From NCBI GenBank assembly GCA_041395565.1, contig JAWLAI010000007.1:1-64000 (forward strand): a stretch of 64,000 bases of DNA, written 5' to 3'. Position numbers and translations under genes: made by a program. The stretch's first letter is position 1. Every line of letters starts with the position of its first letter. Positions 11,104-21,603 of the stretch are shown piece after piece. The notes beneath the pieces were generated by a model that made no database searches, had not been told where the DNA came from, and saw nothing but the letters and a program-made list of their open reading frames with translations. Origin of the DNA: Pseudomonadota bacterium (lineage in GTDB: Bacteria; Pseudomonadota; Gammaproteobacteria; UBA9214).

Positions 11104-13997
11104 ATGGAGCCGACAGCCCCCGTCATCCTGTATCCGTGCCGGGCTGACCTGCTGGCGGCCGCCGCCCGCCAGATCCTTGCACACGCCGCCACCGAGCTGC
11201 CGGACCTGACCGGCAGCGTGGTGCTGCTGCCCGATCTCCTGTTCGCCGCCGACCTGCGCCGGCACCTGCTGGCGGCGGCCTCCAGTCAGGGGCACGATGC
11301 CCTGCTAGGTCCGCTCATCACCACACCGGAACAATGGCTCAACGAGCAGGTCCCCGTCGGCACGCGCGTGCCCGGACGCGCCCGGCGTGAACTGCTGCTG
11401 GTCGAGGCCATACTGGAACACCGCGCCGTGTTCGGCACGGATGCGGACCCCTGGACACTGGCCGCCAGCCTGCTCACGTTGTTCGACGAACTGACCCTGC
11501 ACCGCGTACCGGTCGACGCCGATCCCGCCACCTTCCGCGCACGGCTGCAGTCCGCCTACGGACTGGCTGGCACGCCGCCGCAGCCATTCGACCGCGAGGC
11601 GCGTATCGTGCAGACCCTGTGGCAGGCCTGGCACCAGCAACTGCAGGCCCACGCCTTGCTCGATCCGGCCGCGGCCCAGCTGCAGCAACTGGCCACCCTG
11701 CGCGAGCACCCCGACCGGCGCATGCTGTTCTTCGTCGGGATCGATGCACCCGCGCCGGCCATGGCCGAATGGATCGGCGCGGTCACAGCCGGCGGCGGCG
11801 GCCGGCTGCTGCTGCATCGTCCCCTGCCCGGCAGCACGCTGCCGCAGTCGCTCGCCGGATTGCTGCACGGTGCGCCGCAGCCGGACACGACGGCGCATCC
11901 GCTCGGCGACACGCTCGACGGCATGCTGGGCGCTGCTGCGCAGCCGCTGCAGCAGCGCGCCGGGGCGATCCGGGAGCGCATAACTGCATCCCCGCTGCGG
12001 GAGCGGATCTCTGTCTGCAGCGCCGCCTCGCCGGAACAGGAGGCGCATGCCATCGAACTGCAGGTGCGCCGCTGGTTGCTGGACGGTATCAGCCCGATCG
12101 CCGTGGTCACCGAAGACCGTCGTCTTGGCCGGCGCGTGCGTGCACTGCTCGAGCGTGCCGGCATCGTCCTGCAGGACCCGGGCGGCTGGGCCCTGTCCAC
12201 CACACGCGCGGCAGCCGCGCTGGAACGCTGGCTGCAGACGGTCGAAGAGGACTTCGCGCACGAACCGCTGCTGGACACACTGAAATCCCCCTTCACACTG
12301 CCCGACGAGGACCGCGAGCGGCTCGAACGCAGCGTGTTCCGCTTCGAGACCGACATCGTGCGCCGCGAACAGATCGCCAGCGGGCTGCAGCGCTACCGCC
12401 GCCAGATCGATGCCCGTCAGCGCCGCCACAGCAATCCATGGAGCAGCGCAACGGCGACACACCTGCATACGCTGCTCGACCTGCTCGACCGGGCGGCCGC
12501 GCCACTGCGTGGCTGTCTGCGCGGTACGCACCGTCCCGGCATGCTGCTGGAACGGCTGCAACAGAGTCTCGCAACAATCGGCATCTGGCAGGCCTTCGAC
12601 GCCGACCCCGCGGGACAGCGGATCCAGCACGAATGGCGCCTGCTGCATGACGCTGCACGCGAGAGCACGCTGGCCATGGACTGGAACACCTTCCGCGCCT
12701 GGTTCGGCAGTGCGCTCGAACAGCATGATTTCCGCCCCGCCCTCAACCGTAGCCCGGTCTGGCTGCTGAACCTGGCACAGGCCCAGCTCGGCCGCTTTGC
12801 CGGCATCGTCATCGGCGCCTGCGACAGCGCCCATCTGCCGGCCATGCCGGCACGGGCACCGTTCTTCAACGACAGGGTGCGCAGTGCGCTCGGCCTGCCC
12901 GGCTGGCCGCAGCAGCATGCCCGTCAGCTCCGGCAGTTCCGCATCCTGCTGGAGAGTGCGCCGCACATCCTGCTTGCCTGGCACCGCGAGGAGAATGGCG
13001 AACCGCGTACCCCGGCAAGCTGGCTGGCGCAAATCGAGGTGTTTCACCAGCTGGCCTGGCAGCACGGCCTGCAGGACCCGGAACTCAGCACACTGCTGGA
13101 TCACCCCGGCACCCGCGTGAACGGCCGTCATCCCCTGCCCGCACCGCGGCCCTGCGCACAACCCCGCCCGACGCTGCCGGCCGGGACGCTGCCCGGGGAA
13201 CTGTCGGTCAGCGCGCATGGCACACTGATCGACTGCCCTTACCGTTTCTACGCCGGCAGCGCCCCGCAGCTGCGCGCGAGGAAGTCAGGCAGGCCCTGGA
13301 AAAGGCCGAGTTCGGCAGCCTGGTGCACCGCGCGCTGGAAATCTTCCAGCGCGGCGGGGACGGCTATGCCGCACCGCTGCCGCAACCCATCACCGCCGCG
13401 CAGCGCGCGGCCGCCATCGAACAGCTCGAGGCCGTCTCCCGGCAGGTCTTCGCACAGGAACTGGATGACAACTTCGAGCACCGCGCCTGGTTGCGGCGCT
13501 GGCTGGCGCTGGTGGCGCCCTATATCGACTGGCTGATCGGCCACCAGGCGACCTGGCGTTTCGTGGACAGCGAAGTCGACGGCCGGCTGGAGCTGGCAGG
13601 CGGACGCATGCTGGGCGGGCGCATCGACCGGATCGATCAGGGGCCGTCCGGCACGCTGATCATCGACTACAAGACCGGCCGGGCGCCGCAGCAGGCGGAC
13701 GTCGACAGCGGCGAGGCCGTGCAGCTGCCGAGCTACGCCCTGTTGTCGCGGCAACCGCCGCAGGCCGTCGAATACGTGCTGATCGGCAGGATCAACAACC
13801 GCAACACGGTCAGACCCGGCAGCCGGCTGGAAGGCGCCGCGCTGGCGTCCCTGGCCAGTGCAGTGCGGACCCGGCTGGAAACCGTGCTGGCGGAAATCGC
13901 CGCAGGAACGCCGCTGCCGGCCTGGGGCGACGAAGACACTTGTCAATACTGCGACATGGACGGTCTGTGCCGCAGACAGGCCTGGCCGCAGTCATGA
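11104..13997 (+). CDS. AddB-like PD-(D/E)XK nuclease/repair protein, frameshifted
   Basis: The product resembles the AddB-like probable DNA repair family of about 900 residues found beside an AddA-like helicase. The first frame (11104-13536) is the inactivated-helicase part. At about 13,267-13,278 the frame slips inside a CG dinucleotide run, and the nuclease part continues in another frame to 13997. Joining them restores CPYRFYAGSAPQLRA followed by EEVRQALEKAEFGSLVHRAL. The nuclease signature RIDRIDQ...LIIDYKTGR and the four cysteines of an AddB-type iron-sulfur staple (DCPYRF, then CQYCDMDGLC) lie on both sides of the slip, so one continuous protein was intended. A 2-base loss in the CG run, real or a consensus error, explains the break. 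The stop overlaps the next gene by ATGA. Confidence 0.85.
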
Positions 13998-16900
13998 GCG
14001 AGCACCCGTCACTCGCGGCCACCGACCCCCGCCGGGATGCCAGCGTGCATGCCTCGGCCGGCACCGGCAAGACCTGGCTGCTGGTCACGCGCGTGCTGCG
14101 CCTGCTGCTGGCCGGCGCACGCATCGACGGACTGCTGGCCATCACCTTCACGCGCAAGGCCGCCGCGGAAATGGAACAGCGCATCATGGAACGGCTGCTG
14201 GATCTGGCCGTGGCCGATGACCATGCCCGGACCGGCCTGCTGGAACAGGCCGGGATCGCGCCGGACAGAACGACCTGTGACCGCGCCGCACAGCTTTACG
14301 AAACCGTGCTGCGCGCACCGCAGCGGCTGCGCTGCACCACCTTTCATGCCTTCTGCCAGGACCTGCTGGCACGTTTCCCGCTCGAGGCCGAAATCGCGCC
14401 GGGCATGGAGCTCCGGGAGGCCACCGGCCAGCTCGAACAGGCCGCCTACGATGCCCTGCTCGCCGACAGCATCCGCCAGCCGCAGGCGGCACTCACACAG
14501 GCGCTGGACGCACTCACCGTCGCCTGCGACAGCCTGGACAGCGCCCAGAAGTCGCTGCGCGCCTTCCTGAACCAACGCAGCGACTGGTGGTCCTGGACCG
14601 ACGGCGCGGACGATCCGGTCGCCTTTGCCGGGGACGCGCTCGCGGGATTCCTCGGGATCGATCCGGGCGCGGACCCGCTGGCCGGTTATCCGGACGCCAG
14701 CGCGCGCGCGCGTCACCGGTCGTTCGCGGAACTGCTGCGCGCCAATACCGCCACCGATGTAAAACTCGCCGCGCCTATCGATCGTGCACTGGAACAGCAA
14801 CTGACCGGCCAGGCCTTTCTCGAGCGCATAGTGCCCGCCTATCTCACCGGCGCGCACGAACCGCGCAAACGCAAGGCATCCCCTACCCTGGCAAAACGGC
14901 TCGGTCAGGCGCGCGCGGCGCAATACCTCGACCTGCATGCCCGGGGCTGCGACGAGGTACAGGAACGGCTCGATCGCCTGGCGCGTCACCAGTCCTATTC
15001 GCTCAACTGTGCGTGGTACCGTTCCGGCCAGGCGCTGCTGGACCATTACCAGCGCATCAAACGCGAACAGCGCGTGCTGGATTTCACCGACCTGGAGTGG
15101 CTGGCCTGCCGCCTGCTCAACCGCAGCGCGCACGCGAGCTGGGTGCAGTACAAGCTCGACGCGCGCATCGATCACCTGCTGGTGGATGAATTCCAGGACA
15201 CCAATCCCACGCAATGGCGCCTGCTGCTGCCGCTGCTCGAGGAAATGGCCGCCGGCGATGCCGGCAGGACCCGTTCCGTCTTCCTGGTCGGCGACCGCAA
15301 ACAGTCCATCTACAGCTTCCGGCGCGCCAACCCGGCATTGCTGGAAAGCGCCGCAGTCTGGCTGGAACGGAAGCGCGCAGCCACACGCTATCCGCTCAAC
15401 CGCTCGCGCCGTTCGGCACGCGCCGTCATGGAATGCGTCAACCGTGTGTTCCTGCATCCCGACATGGCCGGGCTGCTCGCCGACTTCGCCAGCCACGACA
15501 CCCATCTCGATGCGGTCTATGGCCGCGTCGAGTTGCTGCCCCTGTGCAGCAGCCCGGACGAATCCGGCACACCGCCGCCGCTGGCGGACAGTGCACTGCG
15601 CAATCCCCTGCGCGCGCCCCGTATCTGCCGCAGCAACCGCCCCTTCCACGACGAGGGACGGCAGCTCGCCCGGACCATCCAGCGCCTGATCGCGGACGGT
15701 GCCACGACCGAACACCAGGGTGAGACCCGGCTGCTCGGTTACGGGGACATGATGATCCTGCTGCGCCAGCGTACCCACGCCGCCTTCTACGAGCAGGCAC
15801 TGCGCGAGGCCGGCATTCCCTGCCTGGGCGCGAGCCGCGGCCTGCTGCTGGAGAATCTCGAGGTGCGTGACCTGATCGCCCTGCTCGAGATCCTGGTTAC
15901 GCCGTTCGACAACCTGGCACTGGCGCAGGTACTGCGCTCGCCGCTGTTCGGCCTGGACACCGAAGCGCTGCTGGCGCTGACCGGCGCGGACGCCAGCCAC
16001 TGGTATGCGCGCCTGGCACAACTGGCCAGCACCGGGAACGCCCCCTGGACGGACGTGCACACGCTGCTGACGCGCTGGCGCGGACTGGCCGGCCGCCTGC
16101 CGGTGCACGACCTGCTGGACCGCATCTTCCACGAAGGCGAACTCCTGCAACGCTATGAGCGCGCCTTTCCGGACGTCCTGCACCCGCGGGTGCGCGCCAG
16201 CTTCACCCGTTTCATCGAGCTGGCCCTGGAGCTGGACAACGGGCGTTACCCCAGCCTGCCGCGCTTCCTCGACCGGCTCGCGCGTCTGCGCCAATCCGAT
16301 CAGGACCAGCCGGACGAAAGCCCGCCCGATGACGGCGCCGGCGGCCGCGTCCGCCTGCTGACCGTGCATGCCGCCAAGGGACTGGAGGCGCCGGTGGTGT
16401 TTCTCGCCGATGCCGCCACCGTGCCCCAGGACCGGAGCGCCTGGAGCAGCTGCATCGACTGGCCGCCCGAGCGCGACCGGCCACGCATGATCGTGCTCGC
16501 GCCCGGCAGCCGGCAGCGCGACAGCCGGACCCGGGGTCTGCTCGACCTGCAGGCCGGCGCCGCCCGCAGCGAGAATGCCAACCTGCTCTACGTGGCGCTG
16601 ACCCGGGCACGCCAGTACCTGTTCGTCACAGGCAGCGTCACGGGTAACGGCAGTGACACCGGCTGGTACGGTCTCCTCGAACGTGCACTCGCGGACTGCC
16701 CGCGCAACAGTGCGGGCCACGCAGTGATCGAATCCGGTCGCTCGCAGCCCGCCGCAAGCGCGGCTGCTACGACCACGGAAACCCGCAGCGTCGATCCGCG
16801 CCTGTCGCAACCGGTTGCCTGTCCGGAACGGGACCTGCCGATCGCGCCCAGCCGGCTGGCACTGGCAGACGAGCATACCCACACCGACGCCGACGGCCGC

Positions 16901-17392
16901 GAGCGCGGTATCGCCCTGCACCTGATGCTCGAATACCTGACACGCACGCCGGCCGGCACCGCCAACGACGCACTCGTCGATATCGCCAACCGCCTGCAGC
17001 GTGATCCCGACGACGCGCAACTGCAGGCGTGGTGGCACGAAGCGCGCACCATCGTGACGCTGCCGGCATTCGCCCTGCTGTTCGACCCGCAGCGCGTTAC
17101 CCAGGCGTGGAACGAAGTGCCGGTACAGTATCTCGAGGGTGAACACCTGGTGCATGGCGTCATCGACCGCCTGGTCATCAGCGACGGTGAAGTGCTGGTC
17201 ATCGACTACAAGTCGCACCGGCATGCGAGCCCGGCGAGTATTCCGCAGCTGGCCGCGGAGTATCGCCCCCAGTTGTCCTGTTACGCCGAGGCCGCGCGCC
17301 GGCTCTGGCCGGGTCGCCGGCTGCGCGCCGGCCTGCTGTTCACGGCCTGCGCTGAACTCGTCTGGCTGGATGCGTTAGAATCACGGCCCTGA
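13994..17392 (+). CDS. AddA-like UvrD/Rep-family helicase-nuclease
   Basis: This 1132-residue superfamily 1A helicase likely acts with the preceding AddB-like protein to resect double-strand breaks. Walker A ASAGTGKTW is at residues 20-28, followed by AITFTRKAAAEMEQR (motif Ia). Motif II is LLVDEFQDTNPTQW near residue 394, with VFLVGDRKQSIYSFRRA just after. RLLTVHAAKGLEAPVVFLAD is motif V, and NLLYVALTRARQYLFVTG is motif VI. The C-terminus carries its own RecB-type nuclease motif (GVIDRLV...VLVIDYKSHR). The ATG at 13994 overlaps the upstream stop (ATGA), arguing for translational coupling. RecBCD genes are not seen here. Confidence 0.93.
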   Translation: MSEHPSLAATDPRRDASVHASAGTGKTWLLVTRVLRLLLAGARIDGLLAITFTRKAAAEMEQRIMERLLDLAVADDHARTGLLEQAGIAPDRTTCDRAAQLYETVLRAPQRLRCTTFHAFCQDLLARFPLEAEIAPGMELREATGQLEQAAYDALLADSIRQPQAALTQALDALTVACDSLDSAQKSLRAFLNQRSDWWSWTDGADDPVAFAGDALAGFLGIDPGADPLAGYPDASARARHRSFAELLRANTATDVKLAAPIDRALEQQLTGQAFLERIVPAYLTGAHEPRKRKASPTLAKRLGQARAAQYLDLHARGCDEVQERLDRLARHQSYSLNCAWYRSGQALLDHYQRIKREQRVLDFTDLEWLACRLLNRSAHASWVQYKLDARIDHLLVDEFQDTNPTQWRLLLPLLEEMAAGDAGRTRSVFLVGDRKQSIYSFRRANPALLESAAVWLERKRAATRYPLNRSRRSARAVMECVNRVFLHPDMAGLLADFASHDTHLDAVYGRVELLPLCSSPDESGTPPPLADSALRNPLRAPRICRSNRPFHDEGRQLARTIQRLIADGATTEHQGETRLLGYGDMMILLRQRTHAAFYEQALREAGIPCLGASRGLLLENLEVRDLIALLEILVTPFDNLALAQVLRSPLFGLDTEALLALTGADASHWYARLAQLASTGNAPWTDVHTLLTRWRGLAGRLPVHDLLDRIFHEGELLQRYERAFPDVLHPRVRASFTRFIELALELDNGRYPSLPRFLDRLARLRQSDQDQPDESPPDDGAGGRVRLLTVHAAKGLEAPVVFLADAATVPQDRSAWSSCIDWPPERDRPRMIVLAPGSRQRDSRTRGLLDLQAGAARSENANLLYVALTRARQYLFVTGSVTGNGSDTGWYGLLERALADCPRNSAGHAVIESGRSQPAASAAATTTETRSVDPRLSQPVACPERDLPIAPSRLALADEHTHTDADGRERGIALHLMLEYLTRTPAGTANDALVDIANRLQRDPDDAQLQAWWHEARTIVTLPAFALLFDPQRVTQAWNEVPVQYLEGEHLVHGVIDRLVISDGEVLVIDYKSHRHASPASIPQLAAEYRPQLSCYAEAARRLWPGRRLRAGLLFTACAELVWLDALESRP

Positions 17393-17458
17393 TCCGTGCC
17401 CAACGCCGCCAGGCGGGCGCTGACAACCTGGGATGAATTGCATGAACAGCTTGCTAAA

Positions 17459-18322
17459 ATGAATCAGTTACCAGACATTTCCGACGTAACATCCGACTCC
17501 TTCCCGGCCGCGGTGCTCGAACGCTCGCGCCAGGTGCCGGTACTGGTCGACTACTGGGCGGACTGGTGCGGCCCCTGCCAGATGCAGATGCCCGTATTGC
17601 AGAAACTGGTCGCGGATTACGCCGGCAAGTTCGCGCTCGCGAAGGTCAATACCGACGCGGAACGCGCGCTGGCCGCGCAGCACAACATCCGCAGTCTGCC
17701 TACCATGCGCCTGTTCAAGGACGGCGCCATGGTCGAGGAAATCCTCGGCGCCCAGACCGAATCGACCCTGCGCAATCTGCTCGACCGCTATGTCGAGCGG
17801 CCCAGCGACCAGGCACGCCGGCAGGCGCAGACCCTGCTGGACCAAGGCGAACACGGGCAGGCGCTGGCGCTGCTGGCGGCGACCCATGCCGGGGCACCGG
17901 ATGATCATCAGGTCACCCTGGACTATGCCGAGGCCAGCCTGGCGGCCGGCGACACCGCGCAGGCGGAACAGCTGCTCGGCGCATTGCCGTTCGACGTACG
18001 CCAGGAACCCGGGGCGTTGCGGCTGGCCGCGCTGCTGGAATTCACGCGCGCGGCCGGCACGACGGACGATCTCGCCGTACTGGAACGCAGCGTGGCCGCG
18101 CATCCGGACGACAGCGCGCTGCGATACCGGCTCGGCGCCGCCTGTGCCGTGGCCGGCCGTCCCGAGACGGCGCTGGAGCAGTTCCTGTACCTGCTGCAGC
18201 ACGACCGCAAGTTCCAGGACGACGCCGGCCGCAAGGCCATGCTCGCCGTGTTCGCATTGCTGGGCAACGAGGGCGAACTGGTCAATACCTACCGGCGGCG
18301 GCTGTCCGCGGCACTGCTGTAA
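17459..18322 (+). CDS. cnoX: Chaperedoxin CnoX (thioredoxin-TPR protein, YbbN type)
   Basis: The N-terminal thioredoxin fold carries an intact WCGPC active site (Cys37, Cys40). A tetratricopeptide-like C-terminal half (ALAAGDTAQAEQLLGALPF and following) completes 287 residues, the size of CnoX/YbbN. CnoX holds unfolded proteins for DnaK and GroEL during oxidative stress. E. coli CnoX has SxxC, so the full CxxC here suggests retained redox activity. The start MNQLPDISDVTSDSF is preferred over an in-frame ATG 21 codons upstream that lies directly after the helicase stop. Confidence 0.9.
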   Translation: MNQLPDISDVTSDSFPAAVLERSRQVPVLVDYWADWCGPCQMQMPVLQKLVADYAGKFALAKVNTDAERALAAQHNIRSLPTMRLFKDGAMVEEILGAQTESTLRNLLDRYVERPSDQARRQAQTLLDQGEHGQALALLAATHAGAPDDHQVTLDYAEASLAAGDTAQAEQLLGALPFDVRQEPGALRLAALLEFTRAAGTTDDLAVLERSVAAHPDDSALRYRLGAACAVAGRPETALEQFLYLLQHDRKFQDDAGRKAMLAVFALLGNEGELVNTYRRRLSAALL

Positions 18323-18578
18323 GCGCGCCGCCTGCCTCGACGACCCTCACACCGGGGGTGACATGGATGGTTCGAACCCGGTTGCGGTCTAGCCCGACAC
18401 GCCGGGTACCGCGCGGCATGGATGAGCCACTGGCCCGGTGTCCTCGGCCGCGACAGTTGCTGACTGGTGATTGTTGGCGCCGGCGCGCCAGTGGCGGATG
18501 GCGCCGACACCGCCCGCGACGTCTCCGCGCGCGGTGCTGGCGCCGGTTGCAGGATTGTTCAGCCAGTCACCGCGGCGC

Positions 18579-19310
18579 TCACAGCCCGTACTTTTCCAGC
18601 ACCTGGGCCAGCTTCTTCGGCGGGACATAACCCGGCAGCAGCTGACCGTCTTCCAGGACCAGGGCCGGGGTACCGCTCACGCCGAGTTCGTGTCCGAGTT
18701 CCAGGCTGGTCAGCACCGGATTGTCGCAGGTGGTACGCGGGATGTCGGCGCCGGACTTGGCGCGCGTCAGCGCATCGCGACGGTCCTCACTGCACCAGAC
18801 CGAGACCGCCTTGTAGTACGACGGGGTGTTGGGCCCGGTGCGCGGGAACGGCAGGTAGCGCACGGTGATGCCTTCCGCGTTGTAGCTGGCGATGTCGTTA
18901 TGCAGCTTGCGGCAGTAGCCGCAGTCGATATCGGTGAACACCGTCAGGGTGTGACGCGGTTTGTCGGCGGGAAAGATGATCATGTCCTTCTCGCTCACCT
19001 TCTTCATCAACTCGTGACGGACACTGCTCAGGCGCTGGGCGCTCAGGTCGGTGCGGGTCGCGAGCTCGATCAGCGTGCCGTCGATGATGTACTTGCCGTC
19101 GTTGCTGACGTAATACAGCTTGGTGCCGAGCAGGACTTCCGAGATGCCGGGTATCGGCGCCGGCGTGATCGCATCGATGGTCGCATCCGGCAGCACGTTG
19201 CTGACCGCCTTGCGGATGGTGTCGTCGAGTCCAGTGCCGGCATTGACGAAATGCATCGCCAGCGCCCCCAGCGCCAGCAAGCCGGCTGCAGTGATCTGTC
19301 TTGTTTTCAT
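18579..19310 (-). CDS. dsbC: Periplasmic disulfide isomerase DsbC
   Basis: The protein has a signal peptide (MKTRQITAAGLLALGALAMH), the DsbC dimerisation domain with TDLSAQRLSSVRHELMKK, and a thioredoxin fold with the active site CGYC (Cys130/Cys133). DsbC corrects wrong disulfides in the periplasm and is kept reduced by DsbD. A further cysteine pair (VWCSEDRRDAL...TTCDN) matches the structural disulfide of the family. It is 243 residues. The 18-codon upstream extension is rejected because it would bury the signal peptide. It follows xerD, a common gammaproteobacterial order. Confidence 0.95.
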   Translation of the reverse strand: MKTRQITAAGLLALGALAMHFVNAGTGLDDTIRKAVSNVLPDATIDAITPAPIPGISEVLLGTKLYYVSNDGKYIIDGTLIELATRTDLSAQRLSSVRHELMKKVSEKDMIIFPADKPRHTLTVFTDIDCGYCRKLHNDIASYNAEGITVRYLPFPRTGPNTPSYYKAVSVWCSEDRRDALTRAKSGADIPRTTCDNPVLTSLELGHELGVSGTPALVLEDGQLLPGYVPPKKLAQVLEKYGL

Positions 19311-19416
19311 AAGGATGGTTACCAGGTTCGATTTCAGGACAAGCGCAGGATAAGACAGCAAACCGGCTGGCAGGTTTCATACCGGTGCCGGATCCGGCAG
19401 CTGCTCCGCGGGCCGG

Positions 19417-20358
19417 TCAGCCCCGCGGGTGGTGTTGCGCATGCAGATCCTTGAGACGCTCGCGTGCCACATGAGTATAAATCTGCGTCGTCGACAGGTC
19501 ACTATGGCCCAGCAGCATCTGCACCACGCGCAGGTCGGCGCCGTGGTTGAGGAGGTGCGTGGCGAAGGCATGCCGCAGGGTGTGTGGCGACAAGTGCTTG
19601 TTTATACTTGCTTTAATGGCATGCTGGCGGATGCGGTGCCAGAACGTCTGGCGCGTCATGCCCTGGCCGCGGCGGGACACGAACAGGTGCCGCGAGCCGC
19701 CCGCGGCCAGTTGCGCCCGCCCGTCCTCGAGGTAGCGCTGCAGCCAGTCCACGGCCTCCTCGCCCAGCGGCACCAGACGCTCCTTGCCCCCCTTGCCCCG
19801 CAGCCGCACGACACCCTGCACCAGGTTGACCTGGTCGAGGGCCAGGCCGACCAGTTCCGAGACGCGCAGCCCGCAGGCATAGAGCAGTTCCAGCATGGCG
19901 CGGTCACGCAGACCCAGCGCATCGCCCGTATCCGGGGCCTGCAGCAATGCCTCCACCTCCTGCTCGCTCAGGCTGTCCGGCAGCGGCCGGCCGATGCGCG
20001 GGGCGTCGATACGCACGCTGGGGTCTTCCTGCAGCCGGCCCTCGCGCACCTGGTGACGATAGAAGCGGCGCAGCGCGGACAGCAGCCGCGCCGTGGTGCG
20101 TGGCCTGGCGCCCTCCGTCACCCGTGCCGCCAGATAGTCGAGCAGATCCTGGCGCCGTGCCGTCAGCAGGGTACGCCCCTGCGCCAGCAGCCACCCAGCC
20201 AGACCGGCCAGATCGTTGCGGTAGGCCGCCAGGGTGTGTTCACTCAGGCCGCGCTCCAGCCACAGCGTGTCGGTGAAGCGCGCGATCTCGCGCAGTTCCG
20301 CCTGCAGCGCCGCAGCGGCGCTGTCAGACGCGTCCTCAACGGTGCGGGTTCGCTTCAC
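19417..20358 (-). CDS. xerD: Site-specific tyrosine recombinase XerD
   Basis: XerD, with XerC, resolves chromosome dimers at dif under FtsK control. The 313-residue protein has the N-terminal SAM-like domain (LSEHTLAAYRNDLAGLAGWL) and the catalytic residues of tyrosine recombinases: Arg in YACGLRVSELVGL, Lys in LRGKGGKERLVPLG, HTLRHAFATHLL, and the nucleophile in GHSDLSTTQIYTHV. The end LHAQHHPRG is typical of XerD. dsbC follows downstream. This is housekeeping, not an integrase of a mobile element. Confidence 0.95.
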   Translation of the reverse strand: MKRTRTVEDASDSAAAALQAELREIARFTDTLWLERGLSEHTLAAYRNDLAGLAGWLLAQGRTLLTARRQDLLDYLAARVTEGARPRTTARLLSALRRFYRHQVREGRLQEDPSVRIDAPRIGRPLPDSLSEQEVEALLQAPDTGDALGLRDRAMLELLYACGLRVSELVGLALDQVNLVQGVVRLRGKGGKERLVPLGEEAVDWLQRYLEDGRAQLAAGGSRHLFVSRRGQGMTRQTFWHRIRQHAIKASINKHLSPHTLRHAFATHLLNHGADLRVVQMLLGHSDLSTTQIYTHVARERLKDLHAQHHPRG

Positions 20359-20423
20359 GGCGGGGCGGGATCAGGATATTCTGCACCCGTGAACAATACG
20401 ATCAGCGCTACCTGACCGCAACC

Positions 20424-21542
20424 ATGACCGACCGACCCCTGCCAAGCGCAACCGGGCGCACGCCGCCGGAGATGAGTGCCCTGCTCGCGATCGTCCGTGA
20501 CATGGTGGGCCAGGTGCATCCGAAGTGGCGGAACCTGCACTTCACGCCGGACACCCACCTGGAACGTGAGCTCGGTCTCGACAGTATCGCGCGCTCCGAA
20601 TTGCACGTGCGGATCGAGCAGGCGCTCGACATCGCGCTGGCCGATGGCGCCGGCGTCTGCGCCGCCACGCCCGGCGACCTCATGCGGGCCGTGCGCGCCG
20701 CGTTTGCCGACGATGGCGGCTATCGGCCCTGTCCGCAACCGAACGGCAGCAATGCGGCCGCCGACCTGCTGATGGGGGATTTCGGCAACCCGGCAGCCGC
20801 CGCGACGAGCGGGACGGGCCACAGCCTCGGCGAGTGGCTGTATGCGATCTATACCTGGCCCGTGTTCACGGTCCTGGCGCTGCTGGCCTGGGTGCTCGTG
20901 GTCTGCACACCGTTCGAGCACGGCCGGCGCAAGCTGGCGCACTGGTGCGCCCGGATGCTGATGTACTGCACCTTCACGCCGCTGGAAGTCAGCGGCCACG
21001 AACACCTCGATCCCGACCGGGCGCAGATCATCGTCGCCAACCACGCCAGCTACCTGGACGGGTTCATCGTCACCGCGGCGCTGGACGTGCCCATCCACTT
21101 CATCGTCAAGGGCGAGCTGGCGCGCAACCTGCCGGTACGGCTGATCCTGCAGCGTTTCGGCGTGGAGTTCGTCGACCGCTTCAACGCCAACAAGGGCAGC
21201 AGCGACGTCGCGCGCATCGCCAACAAGTCGCGTAACGGCCAGTCCATCGTATTCTTCCCCGAAGGCACCTTCACGACCTTCGCGGGCCTGCAGCCGTTCC
21301 GCATGGGCGCCTTCGTCACCGCCGCGCGCGCGCGCGTACCGGTGGTGCCCGTGGCCATCAGCGGGGCCCGGGACATGGTGCGCGGCGATGACTGGTTCCC
21401 GCGCCGTGGTCGTCTCAAGGTCACGATCTGCCCGCCGATCGAGCCCCAGGGCGAAGGCTGGCAGGTCGCTCTGGACCTGCGCGACGCGGCCCGCCACGAG
21501 ATCGCGAAATACTGCGGTGAGCCGGACCTGGTCGGGGAATAG
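20424..21542 (+). CDS. PlsC-family acyltransferase with N-terminal acyl-carrier domain
   Basis: The first 90 residues look like an acyl carrier protein: HLERELGLDSIARSELHVRI has the DSI phosphopantetheine site at Ser54. A membrane segment follows near 146-166. The rest is a lysophospholipid acyltransferase domain with NHASYLD (HX4D, His207/Asp212) and FFPEGTFTTF near 277. Family enzymes move acyl chains onto glycerolipids or similar acceptors at the inner membrane. The fused carrier suggests the acyl donor may be loaded in cis or handed over from a partner. The gene is divergent from xerD with only 65 bases between. The substrate is unknown. Confidence 0.85.
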   Translation: MTDRPLPSATGRTPPEMSALLAIVRDMVGQVHPKWRNLHFTPDTHLERELGLDSIARSELHVRIEQALDIALADGAGVCAATPGDLMRAVRAAFADDGGYRPCPQPNGSNAAADLLMGDFGNPAAAATSGTGHSLGEWLYAIYTWPVFTVLALLAWVLVVCTPFEHGRRKLAHWCARMLMYCTFTPLEVSGHEHLDPDRAQIIVANHASYLDGFIVTAALDVPIHFIVKGELARNLPVRLILQRFGVEFVDRFNANKGSSDVARIANKSRNGQSIVFFPEGTFTTFAGLQPFRMGAFVTAARARVPVVPVAISGARDMVRGDDWFPRRGRLKVTICPPIEPQGEGWQVALDLRDAARHEIAKYCGEPDLVGE

Positions 21543-21603
21543 CACCGCGCCAGCCAACCTGGTCACGCCGCGCGCACCCCGCTGCCGGGATCGACATTGC
21601 CTG

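Noticed and set aside
14009..17224. 1071-codon minus-strand frame opposite the AddA-like gene
   Set aside because: Antisense shadow; the plus strand has all helicase motifs in order.
18360..18385. GGTTCGAACCCGG resembling a tRNA T-loop
   Set aside because: The flanks do not fold as a tRNA; a chance palindrome.
19417..20358. Tyrosine recombinase as a sign of an integrated element
   Set aside because: Sequence and the xerD-dsbC order identify housekeeping XerD; no attachment repeats or cargo genes lie beside it.
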